Source of the DNA: Calvatia gigantea
Lineage: Eukaryota > Basidiomycota > Agaricomycetes > Agaricales > Lycoperdaceae
NCBI GenBank assembly: GCA_025093985.1
Contig: JACAAK010000003.1
Span: forward strand, 124,001 to 188,000
Reading direction: 5' to 3'
DNA length: 64,000 bases
Positions 44,643-57,721 of the stretch are shown piece by piece. The notes beneath the pieces were generated by a model. That model was not told the origin of the DNA, searched no databases, and was given only the letters and a program-made list of their open reading frames with translations. Within the stretch, counting starts at the first letter, position 1. Each line of letters begins with the position of its first letter. The position numbers and the translations under genes were made by a program.

Positions 44643-46765
44643 CTAGAACGTCCAATCTCCTTGAAGTGAACCAGGCACACCCTTCTTTTGAGAGGAGCTC
44701 CTTCGGGCTGACGAAGTCGGAGCAGGAGCCTTCCTGGAGAAAAGGGCCAAAGTTCGAGGCGCAGCCGTTTTAGAGAGTTCCTTAGCCTTCTTTGATTCTG
44801 CGGCAAACTTGCCCTGCTGTTTGCACGTACAAGGTCTCCACTGATAGGCGGCCTTTGGTGGGGCTTGTGGGGCCGAATGACTGTACTTGATTTCCTTGAG
44901 TGGGAGGTACCTTCTGAGATTCGTCGCTATGGCGAGAAGTTGGGACCAAAACAGCTCCGGGTTTTCTACATCAAAAGGTGGGTCAATCCGGGAGGGTGGA
45001 ATTTGTGATGTTGTCGGCGGTTCGGGACTAGGGTCAACGAAGTGTTGAGGATGCAGAGATGAAGTGTATAATCTGTCGCCGATGAAGATGTTCCGGAAGT
45101 CACCAATGACGCTATTCTCGCCCTTATCGGATGGTGGATCAGATATAGCCCATGCCCATCCATAGGGATATAGGATATTTCCTAGAAGCACTTCCTCAGA
45201 ATGCTCCAGAAGATTTCCTAACATGCATTCAACACATTTGGGGTTTTCTAAAAAATATATCAGCCACGGAATCTGAGGCGTCACAAAGGTAATTTACCGT
45301 TGCTATCTGTAGCAAATACACAACCAATGATATCAGGATTTTTTAGAAGCTATATTAAGGGTAAGCTCCCTTGCCACGCACTGCGTCGATCCATACACAT
45401 ACTTGTTTCAGTAGATGAATGATAGCATCAACATGGGTGTGCGCGTTTAAAATCACTTCCCGTACGTTTTCTCGGTGCACCGGAACAGTTTGGAGGACGG
45501 CAAGTGGGTCGTGGTCCAATGGAAAAATGTCCAGGGTTTTGAGCTGGTGAACACATTGTTCTATTGCCCAGGTTGAGGAGAAGGCAGAGAGCAAAGATGC
45601 GAAGGTCTTTGCAAAAAGTAGCGATAACTCGGATAAAGACGACAACGTCTTCTCAGGTAAATCGCTACGACTCGTTCTGTAAATTTAATTTGGATTTCAT
45701 CATGACAAGGGCGACTCACCTGAAATCGCAGGATTGGAGAGAAGAGAGTGCGTTGATGATATCTGTATCTAACATTCTTGTCAGTGCCTTTGATTTCCAC
45801 CACATGCATTGCGTGGAGTATCTGGCCAGAATTCGAACAGAATCCTCTCTTCCTAGGATACATTCTCGAAAAAGGCGGTCCATTAAGGGACTGTCAAGGA
45901 TGGCAGAGCCGGCGGATTCATACCGCCACCTCAAAGGTAGCCAGTACAAGCAAACCTAGGAAGGTGCCTATTCAGATACACGCCCACCTGAGAATAAGGC
46001 GGATGCAACATACACAGATGATGTGTCGCTGATAAATTACGAGAATCTCGGGTGTAAACTTTGCGATTTCAATTTCCTTGGGATCGAGTGAATCCCAAAG
46101 TCGTCCGAGTTCTGTTGCTCGCTGTCTCAAAAGAAGGCACCTTTCCGTCTTCTATGGCCCCAAAGTATCCGTCAATAATCTCCATGGACTCGCCAACTGT
46201 TGTAAGTCGTCATCAGCAAGTAACATGAATGGAGATATGATTGCTCACCAAAATTATACCCAGAGTACTCCCCGCTAAGAATAAGTGAGCGCCTCGCCTG
46301 CCATGCCTGCCATTTCGTTGCAATTTGAGCCCCAGGTCAAGATTCAACTGGGGAAGAGTACGTACTGCTTCGACGGCGGGTTGGAGTTTGGCACATAGGG
46401 TTCTGGTGACCTCGATGACCAGGGCGACCGACTGATGCCGAGGAAGAATCACGCTGACGTTCGTTTCGTCAGGTTCCGAAAAAAAGGCAATAACTTCATG
46501 GGCGAGCTTAATAGATACCACCCCAAGTTCGAAACATTTTTTCCACACTTCATCCACCGCCGTTTGGGCATGAAAATACCGGGGAAAATGGTGCTGCGGA
46601 GTCGCTCTGGTCCAACCTGCAATTCTATTGTCTCACTTAGCCAGATATATTTTCAACATGTTATGGATGGACGCACTCGGCGGTAATCTCCAAAAGTTTC
46701 TCGACAGCTCCAGTGAAGTTGGTAGACGCATCTTTGAAAGGGAAAAATGTATCCTCGTTTGCCAT
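44643..46765 (-). pseudogene. family A copy A3, broken
   Basis: Aligns with A1 and A2 from the start (MANEDTFFPFKD) to the end (LQGDWTF). Lesions: the first donor is AT instead of GT (base 46664); the phase into exon 2 no longer fits; and one extra base in exon 3 (about 46120) turns the SFETRATELARLW segment into SFETASNRT. Downstream exons, including the 213-codon frame 45284..44643 with CVECMLGN, are still open, so decay is recent. The coding order and introns match A1. Confidence 0.75.
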
Positions 46766-48249
46766 TATGTAGCAGACAACGTTGTCAATCGACTAGGAGA
46801 GAAAGCGGGAACAAGGTGGAAACACATTTATTGAGGCACTGTTCTCGTGGGACAGCTTCTGCTGGCTTTGTTAAGGTGGCCTGAATGATACAGAGATCTA
46901 TACCGTATATATCGATTTGCTTCAATTCGCGCCCTTCTCCCGCACTACGCCATTCTAGACACACCAACCCCAAGGCCCATCTTCAGAGATCCCGACATTT
47001 TCGGCCGAATAGCACATGCCTAATTGACTTCGACATAACCTAATCCCCACAGGAGTAACGGGGATAATAAAGTTGGATGATAGCCATCGCTATATGATTT
47101 TATACACGATAAGTGTGACCGGCCAGTTGCTCATTGGAGGGGATGTCGGGGCTAATCACAAGTCATACAATGTGGGACGAGAGAACACCGGGATAAGCTG
47201 GAGGCCTGGCATGATTTGATTCGGGGAATGCTGGTAGGCGCGCACCTGTCCTTGTCAAACGAGGAGTCCTACTTCCAATCAGTTCCTCGTGAAAAAATCG
47301 GCGGCGCTGGTCGCGCGGAAGGGGCTACGATGTTGCAGAGATGAGAGCTTGGATGCTGAGTGCTAAGCATTAAGGGATTTTTGCACAGAAACGAGTCTAT
47401 TAACTCACGCACCTATTCATTATCGATGTTCCGCTCAGGCGACCAACATTCAAGTAGGCATGTAGCCACAGGCAAGGGCACGCAGAAGACGTCAACGCCT
47501 GCCATATTTGCTGGTAGCGATGGAGGATTCGTTAATGCTCGACGACTTAGGCCTCAGCTTCGAGGGCATCACGGACTCCTCCGGTAGCGAGGCGCGTGAT
47601 AATAGCTAGGGCATCTGATGATCGGCAACGCACCTAGTCATGTAGGATATTGTCTCAGTATATACCGAGAATAATGAACCGAGCAAACTCACCATAAACT
47701 AGGGTGTTCCCTTCAGAAACTCGAAGTTCTTTGGCACGTTTTTTATTCCATCTGTAAACTCCCACATCCACAGACCTGTGTCCCTAACGCCCCTGCTGCC
47801 AAAACCTGATTCCGGGGGAGGGTTTCCTCCGAGCGATCCAGCGGAGGACTAATTGTCCACAAGTCTTCCCGCAAGGATGTTGAGGGCAGGGAAGGGGAAG
47901 GAAAAACCAAGCGTACTGTCACGTGCCGTGGACCTCAGGCAGGCCCTCGTCGTGAAGGTGGAACGCAATGTTCAAGAAGAGTTTGTTCCTATAGTCTGAA
48001 TGAACTTGAATTCTTAAATAAGCAGTATGAATAAAGACGGCGTCCCGTGCACCTGTGCAGAGAGTGAAACGTCTTGATGGTGTGAAGCCATCCGAAGACG
48101 CTATACGACTGGCTCAAAGTCATTTTCACTGTTCCGCGGCCCCTGCGAAAAGAGTATAAGGAATAGAGCTCAGAAGAAAGAGGCATTGGAACATTGAGAC
48201 GCGAAGGTTTGGCATTGAATTGCTAACGTAAATACTTGTCTTCAAGGGC
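46766..48249. repeat. duplicated upstream flank of A3
   Basis: Matches 6.9-7.7 kb and 36.1-36.6 kb and includes a third copy of the sequence around the Tc1-like insertion site (about 47940-48050, without the transposon). No gene supported. Confidence 0.55.
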
Positions 48250-50110
48250 AGGCCCAAATCTGGGGTTAGGGGTTCTCCTACGCACGTTTCACCTTCTCGG
48301 AATGAACCCGCCATCCCTCCGTCGCTTTCTTGATGAGCTCTGCCTCTAGGAATCTCTGTTTCTCCAGTAGTATCAGTTTATAACAGAGGTAGGGCCCCGA
48401 TACTATTCCGACGCAAGAGATCTGTGGGGATAGCCAACGTGTGCGTCGCCACGTTTACGTGCTCTATCGGTTTAATCAGAGGGACAGTGACAGCGAAATT
48501 CGACAAGGAACTGACCATATGTCTGTGAGGGATTACTGTCGACATGGTACGCGGTCTTGCTATCCGAACCGTCAGTCAATAGTAAATTATTAAGACTCCT
48601 GTACGTACACCCCAGTCAGAGCCCTTTACTGATGGACGAGCAGCTGAGAAACGTGACCTTGTATAACTCAGAGGTGCTGCTGAACGTCTCTGGAGAATTT
48701 GGGCCGGCGCTCTGCTTTGCGGAGAAGCTGTAGGGAAAGCTTGGGTTGTGGGAGAACATAGTAGTAACCCCGGAGGTTTCAACAGGGTCTCCACAAAGAG
48801 CGGGTGAATGACCAATTCCGCACGCTATTTCCCCATTTCAACCCAGAAACCAGAAACACCCGACAGTTCGTCTTCTCGATGTCCTGCAATTGGGACCGTG
48901 CCGTTCAACAATGTTTTCGGGTAGTATTGAGGGTAGTGGGAAGGTTAGGAGGGGGAGTTATGTATTATGTGTGTGGTGTGGTAAGTATTTTGTGTGACTT
49001 GTCTTCTCAAGGACTGGAGTATTGGTAGGGAACGCAACTCACCATTGATAGGAGGCTCTGCTTGGGGAGCCACCGTAGTGACTCCCTCCTTCCCCGACCC
49101 CTTCCTCTTCCATTCCGCTTTTCTTCAACCAGGCCGATGACTATCACCCAGAACTTACCCCCGCGCTCCCTCCTTCCTGCCACTTCCTCACCAATCTCCA
49201 CTTGGCTCCCATAACCACTCTTAGCAAGAGCATCATCAAGTTTTGACGCTTGTCCCTGGGCTTTCTTCCAAACCTCGCCCCGCCTATGATCCCCCTGACG
49301 ATGTCATGCGTGGTCGGAGCATCTTCTTGCTCTGCGAATTTTAGATACTCGGGCGTTAAAGACTCTAATTGTGTCGCAGCGTCGAAGGTTGTTGGACCCT
49401 TCCTGCGAAGTTTTGAATCAGCCGAGATAGATGACGCAACGTTTAACATGACGCGCAGGAAAATCGAAACGGCACGTCGATCACGAGCAGTCTCAGAGCT
49501 AGGTGCTACTCCAACAATAATTTCCTGGATGGCAAACGTGAATGGCCCTCATGAGAGTAGAAAATAGGCCTACCCGTTGAAATATTACATCAATCTGGTG
49601 AAAGAGGTTGAACGCCCAGGACAGGTGCTCATCAGGCATCGAGTTCGGCTTTAGAAACCGCTTCATGGATTTGGGTTGCTCAATGCTGGAGTAATAGGCC
49701 AAAGCCTGTAGGTTGTTAATTATAAGTCTGATGGTCAGGGCGCCCGTTTGGACGGTGGGATCGAGTCCGGCATGGTCTCTGACGAATGGAAAGTAAAGAA
49801 CCGGGGCGCCGACCGGCGACGAACCGGGAACCTGCTCGACATGTGAATAGATGCCTCAAGTTTAGAACACGTCAATGGACTGATTGACATGTTCTAATAG
49901 TAGCTTTTCCAGTCTCTTGTAAAATCTTCTGATCGCAGTCATTGGGCTGTGCATGATGTTCAAACGCCCAGCAATGACAACAAGTTAACAGCATTACTTG
50001 CAAGCATTTGAACATGCGATACCAGTCTGGCCCCATCCCTGGATTTATCTGGTTCGCGTTTTCGCAGGCATGGTTCACTGTTTTAAAGGTCACCACGTAG
50101 AAGAAAAGTA
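48250..50110 (-). pseudogene. family B and adjoining gene, first copy, degraded
   Basis: Aligns with 55.85-57.72 kb. Recognisable blocks are LRRKGPTTFDAATQLE (near 49400, compare LRRKKDPAIFDVAAQLE-like text at 57.05 kb), a HQIDVIFQRV stretch near 49600, and near 48300 the region equivalent to 55.9 kb. Frames are interrupted in several places. It lies head-to-head with A4, as the second copy does with A5. No domain is recognised. Confidence 0.5.
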
Positions 50111-50143
50111 GTATAGCGCTTCGTATCCTTCCATCGTTCCACA

Positions 50144-52466
50144 ATGCCCCAACCCGAAATGCCAGATTCTGATACCTTCTCCCTGTTCAAACATGATTCG
50201 ATCTGGTTCTGTCGCGCTGTTGAGAATTTCCTTGAAGGGACAGCTGCGTAAGTCCCTCAATGGGTAGCTAAGCAGATTGACACTAAGTGGGTTGTAGTTG
50301 CGCTTATGATCGGGAAGAGAATGCGACAGCACTCTACGCACCGCAGCATCTTCAAGTGTGGCTTGCCGTGGACAATGCCCAAAAGAATTGCTTTGAGCTG
50401 GGTGTTCTGTCGGTTCAGCTTGCGCAGGCATTCACTGCATTCTTGTTGGGGCTTGGGGAGTCCGAAATATCCTCCAGATACTACACAGCCTCCATCGCCC
50501 TTGAGGCCACTCGAGATAAATGTGCTGAACTTCAACAAGCTCTCGACAAGGTCAGTACGCCTTTTCCCGTCACTAGTGCCTTTCAAACTTAACGTGAAAC
50601 GTCAGATAAATGACATTGAAGAACTCCAGATAATCGACTTTAAAACACGTAGGGAGCCTTCCGACCTCGGGAACTTTGGTAAATGAGGCCTCAGGGTCGC
50701 CCACCAATACTTACATATACATAGTGTCTAGTGCCATGCAGGGATTCGCGAGACACTTCGTGTCGGGCAGCGAGCCGAAACCTTCCCTCAAAGTTCGTGC
50801 AGAAAGGCTCGTGCAACTTTGGCGCTTAATTGACATTGAGGCGATTCCGACTAGCGGAGTGCCTGACCTTGTCGTGAACTACCAGCGACACTCCATCCGG
50901 GTACGTAATAATCCACGCTAATATAAACGGTGTCTAAACCGATGTCCTGTGCTAGGTTTACTTATATGAATTTCCTTTCAATCGATACTATGCGTCTTCT
51001 TCGTCCGCTACGCTCACCAGTCCCCTCATGGATAATCTCCGCCAACAAATCGCCACCGGGACAGACTACCGTGCTGGAGCCTTGGCAGAATACTTACGAA
51101 GTGTATGCCTGAAGTCGGGTGACTTTCGGGACGTATTCAGTACGGATATCATCTCTGCACTGTGTCTAATAGATAACGGCTCTTTCGCGTGCGTTCATTC
51201 CTCTTTACTGATAAATTCATGCTCACAGTTTCTCTTAGAGGCTCACCTGCAGAAGTGACATCCTGTTTATCCAAATTACTGCCGCAGTATGCGATGGCTT
51301 TAACATCCCTCCTCCGTGCTTTCTCGTCGGTCTTGGCAATTGAACGAAAGGTCCAACATCTCAGAACTCTGGACGTCCTGGTACTGACCCAAAGTCCCTC
51401 TACCATCCTTCACCCCATCTCAAAACATCGAACGATCGTTCAAAGAGCAATGGTGGATGTCAGGAACAGGCTGGAGGTCATCGGTCCCTTGCTTGAACAG
51501 GTACGGTTCAAAAAAGATGAGCATTGACTTCCTTTGATGTAATCCCCGATATTTCTCACAGCTTACTAAATCCCCTGTCCCCTGCACCTGTGATACAATC
51601 AGACTTCCTCCTGGTAATCACGCCAGTGACGCTGCGCCTACTTCGACTGATATTCACACAATAAACCTTCCTCATGGTAACCAACCCCCGTAATGCTGCG
51701 TGTACTTTGCCTCATATTTCCTTCAGGTTTGCATCACTGCACTCAATGCATGTTGACAAATCGTCTTGAGAATTCCAAGAAATGTCTTGATAAAATAGCC
51801 CTCAGCTCCTCCAAGTGGACGTGGACCGCATGTGAGCCAAATGGAGACTATGCGGTCCTCGAAGACCTCCGTGCCTTACTCTATCCTCGCCACCACTCAA
51901 ATACTAAAGGATTGCCGGTTTCTCCCCCCCGCCTTTTCGATCGCCATTATTCTTCATATACCCGAAGACAGAAATGGGAGGCCAATCTCCGCGCATTTAT
52001 CCGTGCCTTGCTTCATGCCCCACGTTTTTCAGATGCTCAGAGACGGGTGGATAACCTCCGGGAATTAAATACTTTATTCCTGCAGCACCAGCAATCAGAA
52101 CTGCATGACGCCCACGACACCGATCCTGAACACCAACTTCCAATAAGGCTCGAAGTTCCATCCTTCACCGAGCACGTATTGGACTCCGATGACCTACGGC
52201 TCGTCTTGTCACAGCTTCAGACTGTGGCTATTCGTCCCCAAGAAAGAAGTCCCATACAAAAGTCTCTTCGCACCTATTATCACTGGGGATCCTCTTCATC
52301 CAAGCAGCAGACCGAGTTTGCTACGAACACACAAAAATCAAAAAAGGCCTGGAAGGATCACAGGGCTAGTTTACAACAAAGTCGTCCTGACCTTGTGCCA
52401 AAGCAAAGAGCACGGCTCCAAAAGAGAGCCCCCCTTCGTTCATTCGAGGCGGATTGGACGTTCTGA
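50144..52466 (+). CDS. family A protein A4, intact, 7 exons
   Basis: Plus-strand, diverged member of family A. Exons: 50144..50247, 50298..50554, 50725..50900, 50956..51188, 51239..51500, 51562..51676 and 51727..52466. All phases match and the total is 1887 nt (628 aa; 623 aa if the in-frame ATG at 50159 is used). The exon plan equals A1 and A2, exon 5 has the same length (262 nt), and intron 2 is again long (170 nt). It keeps NCFELGVLSVQLAQ, LLRAFSSVLAIER, the cysteine pair CTQCMLTN and the terminal DWTF. The last exon is longer than in A1, with a charged stretch (RRQKWEANLRAFIR). No recognised motif. Conserved splice phases at low protein similarity are the best evidence that the family codes. 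Confidence 0.75.
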
Positions 52467-53040
52467 CGTAGGTCAACAAACTGCGATATTGTTGTAGGAT
52501 AGTTGCTAGAAGCTTATGCGATTCTGCGTATTGATAGTTGGTCGGGTGCACTCCCTACAAACGCGGTAAATTCAGTAGCAGTCTGATTTTGGCGCACGCA
52601 AACCCCAATCCACGTTAAGACTAGACATGGATGGTTTCCGCTGGCGACTATTGCGTCCATCGGAACCTCTTAGAAACGTCCTAAGCCCAAACAGCAGACA
52701 ATTGTTCAGTCACGTCAGAGTCGCGGTAGCTTTGATGCCTCGTCTGATCTCGCTGCATGAGTACTACAAGCCCGTTGTTTTTTTGATTTCATTCGGAAGG
52801 CCGTATCATTGAACGCCCCTTGCATTGACAGGCTTGACATCCTGTAATATCTATGATTCGTATTCCATCTTAATTCTAGTACCAGGTCGAAGTGAACGTG
52901 CATCCTAAGATCATGCTGCACGGAATTGTGGGTCCCCGCATGGACCGGTCTCATGTCCATTCGGGGAACACAATTTCTTGTCTCGCAGTTCCTAATTCTA
53001 GATGACATCCCCCACAGGATAGCCCAAATCTCATGTATGC
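52467..53040. repeat. duplicated downstream flank of A4
   Basis: Matches the region after A5 (60.29-60.95 kb) at many points, for example the GTAGGATA start and the CATGGATG block at about 52627. No gene supported. Confidence 0.55.
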
Positions 53041-53340
53041 CTTGTGCCCCGGCAGGAATTACCCGAACGGTCGAAATCTTGTTCCCGCCCTCGTACCTCC
53101 CACCCGCCAAAAAATAACCTCTGAGGACTGGAAAGAGAATGAATACCTTGTCCAGTTCTCTCCGCTCCACATGCAATTCCGAATTCAGGAATTTCGGCGA
53201 TAGAACCGTCCTAACCATGATCCTGCGTACGGCATCATCAAAGTGCGGTCAGCATGTAGCACCTAGGCATACGGATGCGTTGTATCAATTACGAGCAAAG
53301 TTTTTGGGCATGCCTATGCTATGACACTGCGCCGAAAAGT
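53041..53340 (+). pseudogene. truncated 5' relic of the methyltransferase gene
   Basis: Matches about 60958-61240, the first 90 or so codons of the intact methyltransferase, but with stops (AAATAA early) and frameshifts, and stops abruptly before the SAM-binding part. It marks one end of the duplicated B-A-methyltransferase unit. Confidence 0.75.
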
Positions 53341-54094
53341 TGAGGGGATACTAGTTAACGGTGAGTGATAAATCCCAGTTTGTGAACGGCGATTGACCCA
53401 AGCCAGCGGAGAACCAGACCCAGAACGCGAGGAGTCGATCTGGTAGGCGATGAATAGGTTGGGGCCGGGTGGTAAGGAACCATTCTGAACGGGTGAGGAG
53501 TCTGCTAAAGAACCTGAAATACGGGCGAAGGATGAACTCATGGCGGTTAGAGCCTGCCCAAGGTGTTGAGAATGACAGTTTCCAAATCGTATAGAGGTGA
53601 TTGGTTCTTCAGGGATGGATTTGCGCCCTGCGAAGGTAGCACGGGTTGTGATAAAGATTACATGGGTGTTTACACGTCGGCTCTGCATTAAACGACAGAG
53701 ATATTTCTGTGGGTATGGAAAATTGTACACTGCACTCTTGCGAGGCACACGACGACAACGAAAAGGGCAAGAGGAATAACTGTAACTATATCGGCTGGGC
53801 TTCGCGAGACCATTTTCTGGAGTTTAAGCTTTAAGTTCGAGTTGGAAACAGATTCTGCCGTATCCTGTCACTGTTGATACGGAAGATTACCAATGCCGTT
53901 CCGCGTTTTTAGGACGGTTGCATACCTGAGACCAGATTCACCCAGCTGCCCACGCTCAAGGCATCCTCTCTGGTGAGCCTCGGATATCTTGTTTTCCCCG
54001 GGTTGGTAGCTTCCACCAGCCTCCCTGGTAGAGGCACATTTCGAGTTTTGACAGTGGATATATGTCGCAGAAGCTCCAGTACGATCGGAAGCAC
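53314..54094 (-). CDS. hypothetical protein, at least two exons
   Basis: Upstream exon from ATG 54094 reads MLPIVLELLRHISTVKTRNV and on to SWVNLVSG, where a GTATGC donor follows. Downstream, an open frame 53748..53314 contains YNFPYPQKYLCRLMQ, ITTRATFAGRKSIPEEP and PPGPNLFIAYQIDSSRSGSG. It starts after a possible CCACAG acceptor at about 53711. The join between them is not settled (intron or a missing middle exon). The composition looks coding and no second copy exists in the window. No family recognised. Confidence 0.4.
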
Positions 54095-54328
54095 ACAGGA
54101 AGCACACGAGATCTTGTCAGAGTCCCAAAAAGACTGGTTCTCTATTCAACTGTTCATGCCGACGAGGGCTGCAGACAAACACTTAACTTGACTTGTAGTG
54201 GCGCTAAGGGTCGTTTTCAGGGACAGGCTGGTGACGGCATACCAGGACGGGCGAATTCCACCAACGGGGACCAGATTTTAATTTCACCTCCTGCATCAAA
54301 CACCCATAACTCGACACACCCCATAATC

Positions 54329-55312
54329 ATGCCTAGCGCCGCTCCGTTGAGTGAAGATGAGATCCAGACAATCATGCGCCTCCCCATGACCCTCCGAATA
54401 TCGTTCCTCCAGGCTCTTGCAGGGGCAGAAAGTACTTTAACACAACCATTACAGCCGCCCTCACAGGTCCCCGAACCGCTGCTGCCTATTAGCCAGCAAG
54501 ACACCGACGAGGACGCGATCCCGGACGATTCAAGCACCGTGCTGCCCCATGCCAGTGAGGCTGGTATTGTCTCATCACCACCTCTTGCCACGCCCCTTCA
54601 TAGGGCCCGCAGTAGGCGCCGGCCCCAAAAACGAAGACGGGTTGATTCTACCCCATCAGCCGTTCCGTCACCCAACGACCGTCAAAGGGAAAGGGGCACT
54701 GAACCACCAACACTTCCTACCCCGATTCGCCCCCGAAGCCCCTGCAGGGGATGCTTTATTAAAAACAAACACTGTAGTCCAAGTGGACGTGCTCAACCTG
54801 GAAGTGAGCTTTGTCCTCCTGTGTATCTGTTCCATCCATTCTAACTCAACTTGAAATGTAGAACCCCCATTTCGGTGTAAGGAATGTAAAGAACGCCATC
54901 GGAAATGTGAGCCACGACTTCCCGGTGATGTACCTGAAGTAGAGAGACCACGGGTTCCCTTTCCAGTTCTCGCTATACCCAGTATGCCTCTCGCATCTAA
55001 GCCCACCTCTGTGCCTGCAGTAGATCCAGTGGGTCGCTTTATCCATTTTTGTGCGTTGTATCAGATGCTCACCAGGTTCATGGGTAGGCCTTAGATTCAC
55101 ACCAAACAGACGCTCTGCATCCACCTCCAAACCCTGTGAATCAGGAAGTTATGGCTACCCTCAATGAGATTGTGGAAACCCTTAATTCCTTGCGAACTGA
55201 ATTTACTGATGCGCTCGCGGACCAAAGGAATGTGAATACAACACTCCTAAGGGGACTCCACATCCTGTTTGAGCGGCGCACAGAGGCAGACGGAGCTAAG
55301 GAGGAGCAGTAA
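54329..55312 (+). CDS. Zn2Cys6-like zinc cluster protein, 3 exons
   Basis: 293 aa from exons 54329..54803, 54862..55050 and 55095..55312; phases match (882 nt). The acidic, Pro-rich N-half contains a basic patch (RARSRRRPQKRRRVD), probably a nuclear signal. Around residues 145-185 lies CRGCFIKNKHC, a 14-residue loop, then CKECKERHRKC: two C-x2-C-x6-C halves, the spacing of the fungal Zn2Cys6 DNA-binding cluster. The intron falls inside the loop. The C-terminus (NEIVETLNSLRTEFTDAL) is a predicted coiled coil, fitting a dimer. In known family members the cluster binds CGG-type sites, but it usually sits at the N-terminus and has a Pro in the loop. I infer a regulator; targets are unknown. Start chosen at MPSAAPLSEDEIQ; an upstream frame is open but less protein-like. 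Confidence 0.7.
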
Positions 55313-55846
55313 AATGAACTGGTGAAAAAAAAAGCATCAGTCTTCCATAGGGTATTAAGCAGAAAGGATGAACGGGCGAGGATACGTGAGACGGACGGGT
55401 TATTAATCAACAGATGTCATGGGAATAAGTAGCTCATTTGCTCAGACGTTCAGAGCGCGCATTGTTTCAGACAGCTAGTTTTAATGTTCACGTTTCGGCG
55501 GACGGTGATGAGCAAAAGGATAATCCACCAGATTGGGTACAGTTGCGCGTGATATGACGTGGGGTTCACTGGTTCACCCCACACTACTGGACGGGGGAAG
55601 GTAGACTATAGAAACTTGCCTCCCAAATCTCATGCATCATGCCTCTTGTCGATGTCGTACCCAAGCGTAGGACCACAGGGATAATAAGTAAGTTACTTGG
55701 GCAGTGCGATACAAAGAAGACGTCCGACGGTTTTGTACAAGCGTCCGAATACCGTTAGCCACTGCTACAGATCTGAGACGAGAATGGGGTAAGAGTCAGC
55801 CAACAGAAAAGCAGTGATAGTTAACGTCGCCACTACACCTCTACAA
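55313..55846. other. intergenic, nothing recognised
   Basis: Between the zinc-cluster gene and the family B unit. No ORF or repeat with support. Confidence 0.5.
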
Positions 55847-56397
55847 TTACGACCTCTGAGGCCTGTGGTCCGACCCCAACAGATTTGCAACAACCGCTGA
55901 ACTCTCCTGCGCACGTTTCACCTTCTCAAAATAAATCCGTACCCCCTCCGTTGCTTTCTTCATGAGCTCTGCCTCTGTGGGTATCTCTGTTTGTCCAGTA
56001 GCGTCTGTTTCTAATAGGGGTAGGGCCCCGATGCCACTCTGACGCAAGAGATCTGCGAGGACGGCGAGGGTGTGCATGACCACGTTTATGTCCTCTATCG
56101 GGCTTGATCAGAGGGACAAGGGCAAGGATATTCGACAATGAGAGACTGACCTTGGGTCTGTGAGGGATTACTACCGACATGGTACGCGGTCTTGCTTTAT
56201 TCGAACCGTCAGCCGGTAATAAAATGTGAACACTCCTGTGCGTACATTCCAGTCAAAGCTCTTTGTGAATGGACGCGCAACTGAGAAACGTGATCTTGTA
56301 TAACTTGGAGGTGCTGTTTGAATGTCTCTGGGGAATTTGGATCGGCGTTCTGCTCTGCAGAGAAATTGTAGGGAAAGCTTGGGTTGCGGGAGAACAT
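55847..56397 (-). CDS. hypothetical gene beside family B, second copy
   Basis: Two open stretches on the minus strand: 56397..56209 (start MFSRNPSFPYNFSAEQNADP) and 56083..55847 (LAVLADLLRQSGIGALPLLE ... GLRIYFEKV-like helix, ends SDHRPQRS). Between them a GGTCAGTCTC donor-like site and a short region suggest an intron. A degraded counterpart is at 48.25-48.80 kb. No motif recognised; it may be the 3' part of family B. Confidence 0.35.
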
Positions 56398-56728
56398 GCG
56401 TAATGGTAGCCCCAGACTAAGGTTAGGTCTTCGACGACATGGGTGACAGAAGCTGGATGACTAATTCTGCGTGTTATTTCCCGACAATAACTGGTTCAAA
56501 CGATTATCTTCTAGGTGTCGGAATCGTATCATTTAACAATGGTTTTCGGGTAGCATTGAGGGTAGTAGGAAGGTCAGGTGGGGAGGAGCTACATACTACG
56601 CGCATAGTGCAGTGAATATCTTTTTGAGAGGACTGGAATAGGGATGTGGAACGCGATCCACCATTGATAGGAAGATCTGCTCGTATGTTGTGGTAGTAAT
56701 ACCATCCAATGGAATGCCACCGTAGTGA

Positions 56729-57721
56729 CTACCTCTTTCTCCTCCCCCTTCCTCCCCCTTTCCTCTCTTCGTCGACCATGCCCATGACTATCTCCCAGAA
56801 CTTATCCTCATGCTCCTTCTCCTCTTTCATATCCGCACCAATCTCTCCTCGGCTCCCATAGCTACTCCTGGCAAGAGCATCACCAAGTTTTGTCACTTGT
56901 CCTTGGGCTTTCTTCCAAAACTCCCCCCATCTACGTTCCTCGTCGACAATGTCGCTCGGAGCCGGAGGATCTTCTTGCTCTCTTCCTTTCAGATACTCAG
57001 ACACTAGGGGCTCTAATTGCGCCGCAACATCGAAAATTGCTGGATCCTTCTTGCGAAGCTTCGCACCAGCCGGAATGGATAAGATATCATTCAACATGAC
57101 GCGCAGAAGATTGGAAACGGCATGTCGACCGCGAGCAATCTCAGAGTTAGGCGCTTCTCCCGCAACGGGAATTTCCTGCACAATAAATGTAAATGGGTAC
57201 TATGGGGATTGGAGAAAAAATCCTACCCGTTGAAAGTTTTGTCTGGCCGTTTGGCTAATGTCAAAGGGAGCTTCCCAATGATGCATATAAGCATTAATCT
57301 GGTGAGAGAGACTGAACGCCCGCGACAGGCAGCTTGACATGTCCAGAAGGTGTTGACTTCAACCCAGGAGCCTGTGCCACGGATTCGAGTTGCTGGAGTA
57401 ATATATCGCCTGCAGGTTGTTGAGTATGACGGTCAAAGTATCCGTTTGGGCGATGCGGCCGAGTCCGCGCATAATTTCTGACGAAAGGAACGTCAAGCGC
57501 CAAAGCGCCGACCGACGGACGAATAAGGGATCTGTGTGCAGCTCGACATAACTAGATGCTCCAAGGTTCAAGTTTAGAACATGACAATGGACTGATTGAC
57601 ATACTCTTATGCTAGCCTCTCCGATCTTGTAAAAGCTTCTGATAGCGGCCAGTGGGCGGTGCGTGCTGTTGAACAGTAACATTGACAACAACGCCGCCGC
57701 TCGTAAGACGCGTGACGTCAC
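56729..57721 (-). CDS. family B protein, second copy, probably damaged
   Basis: Exons read SALWRLTFLSSEIMRGLGRI, then DMSSCLSRAFSLSHQINAYM and NFQR followed by a GTAGGA donor, then 57181..56729 (MQEIPVAGEAPNSEIARGRH, SEYLKGREQEDPPAP, FWKKAQGQVTKLGDALARSS, ending in a basic GGGRGRRKR). A TGA at 57359-57361 (after NPWHRLLG) interrupts the first exon, where the 49-kb copy has a sense codon. The helix-rich, charged C-half resembles no family I know. Head-to-head with A5, about 360 bp between starts. Confidence 0.45.

Noticed and set aside
52715..53218. Minus-strand 167-aa ORF
   Set aside because: Lies opposite the methyltransferase relic and matches nothing else; a chance antisense frame.
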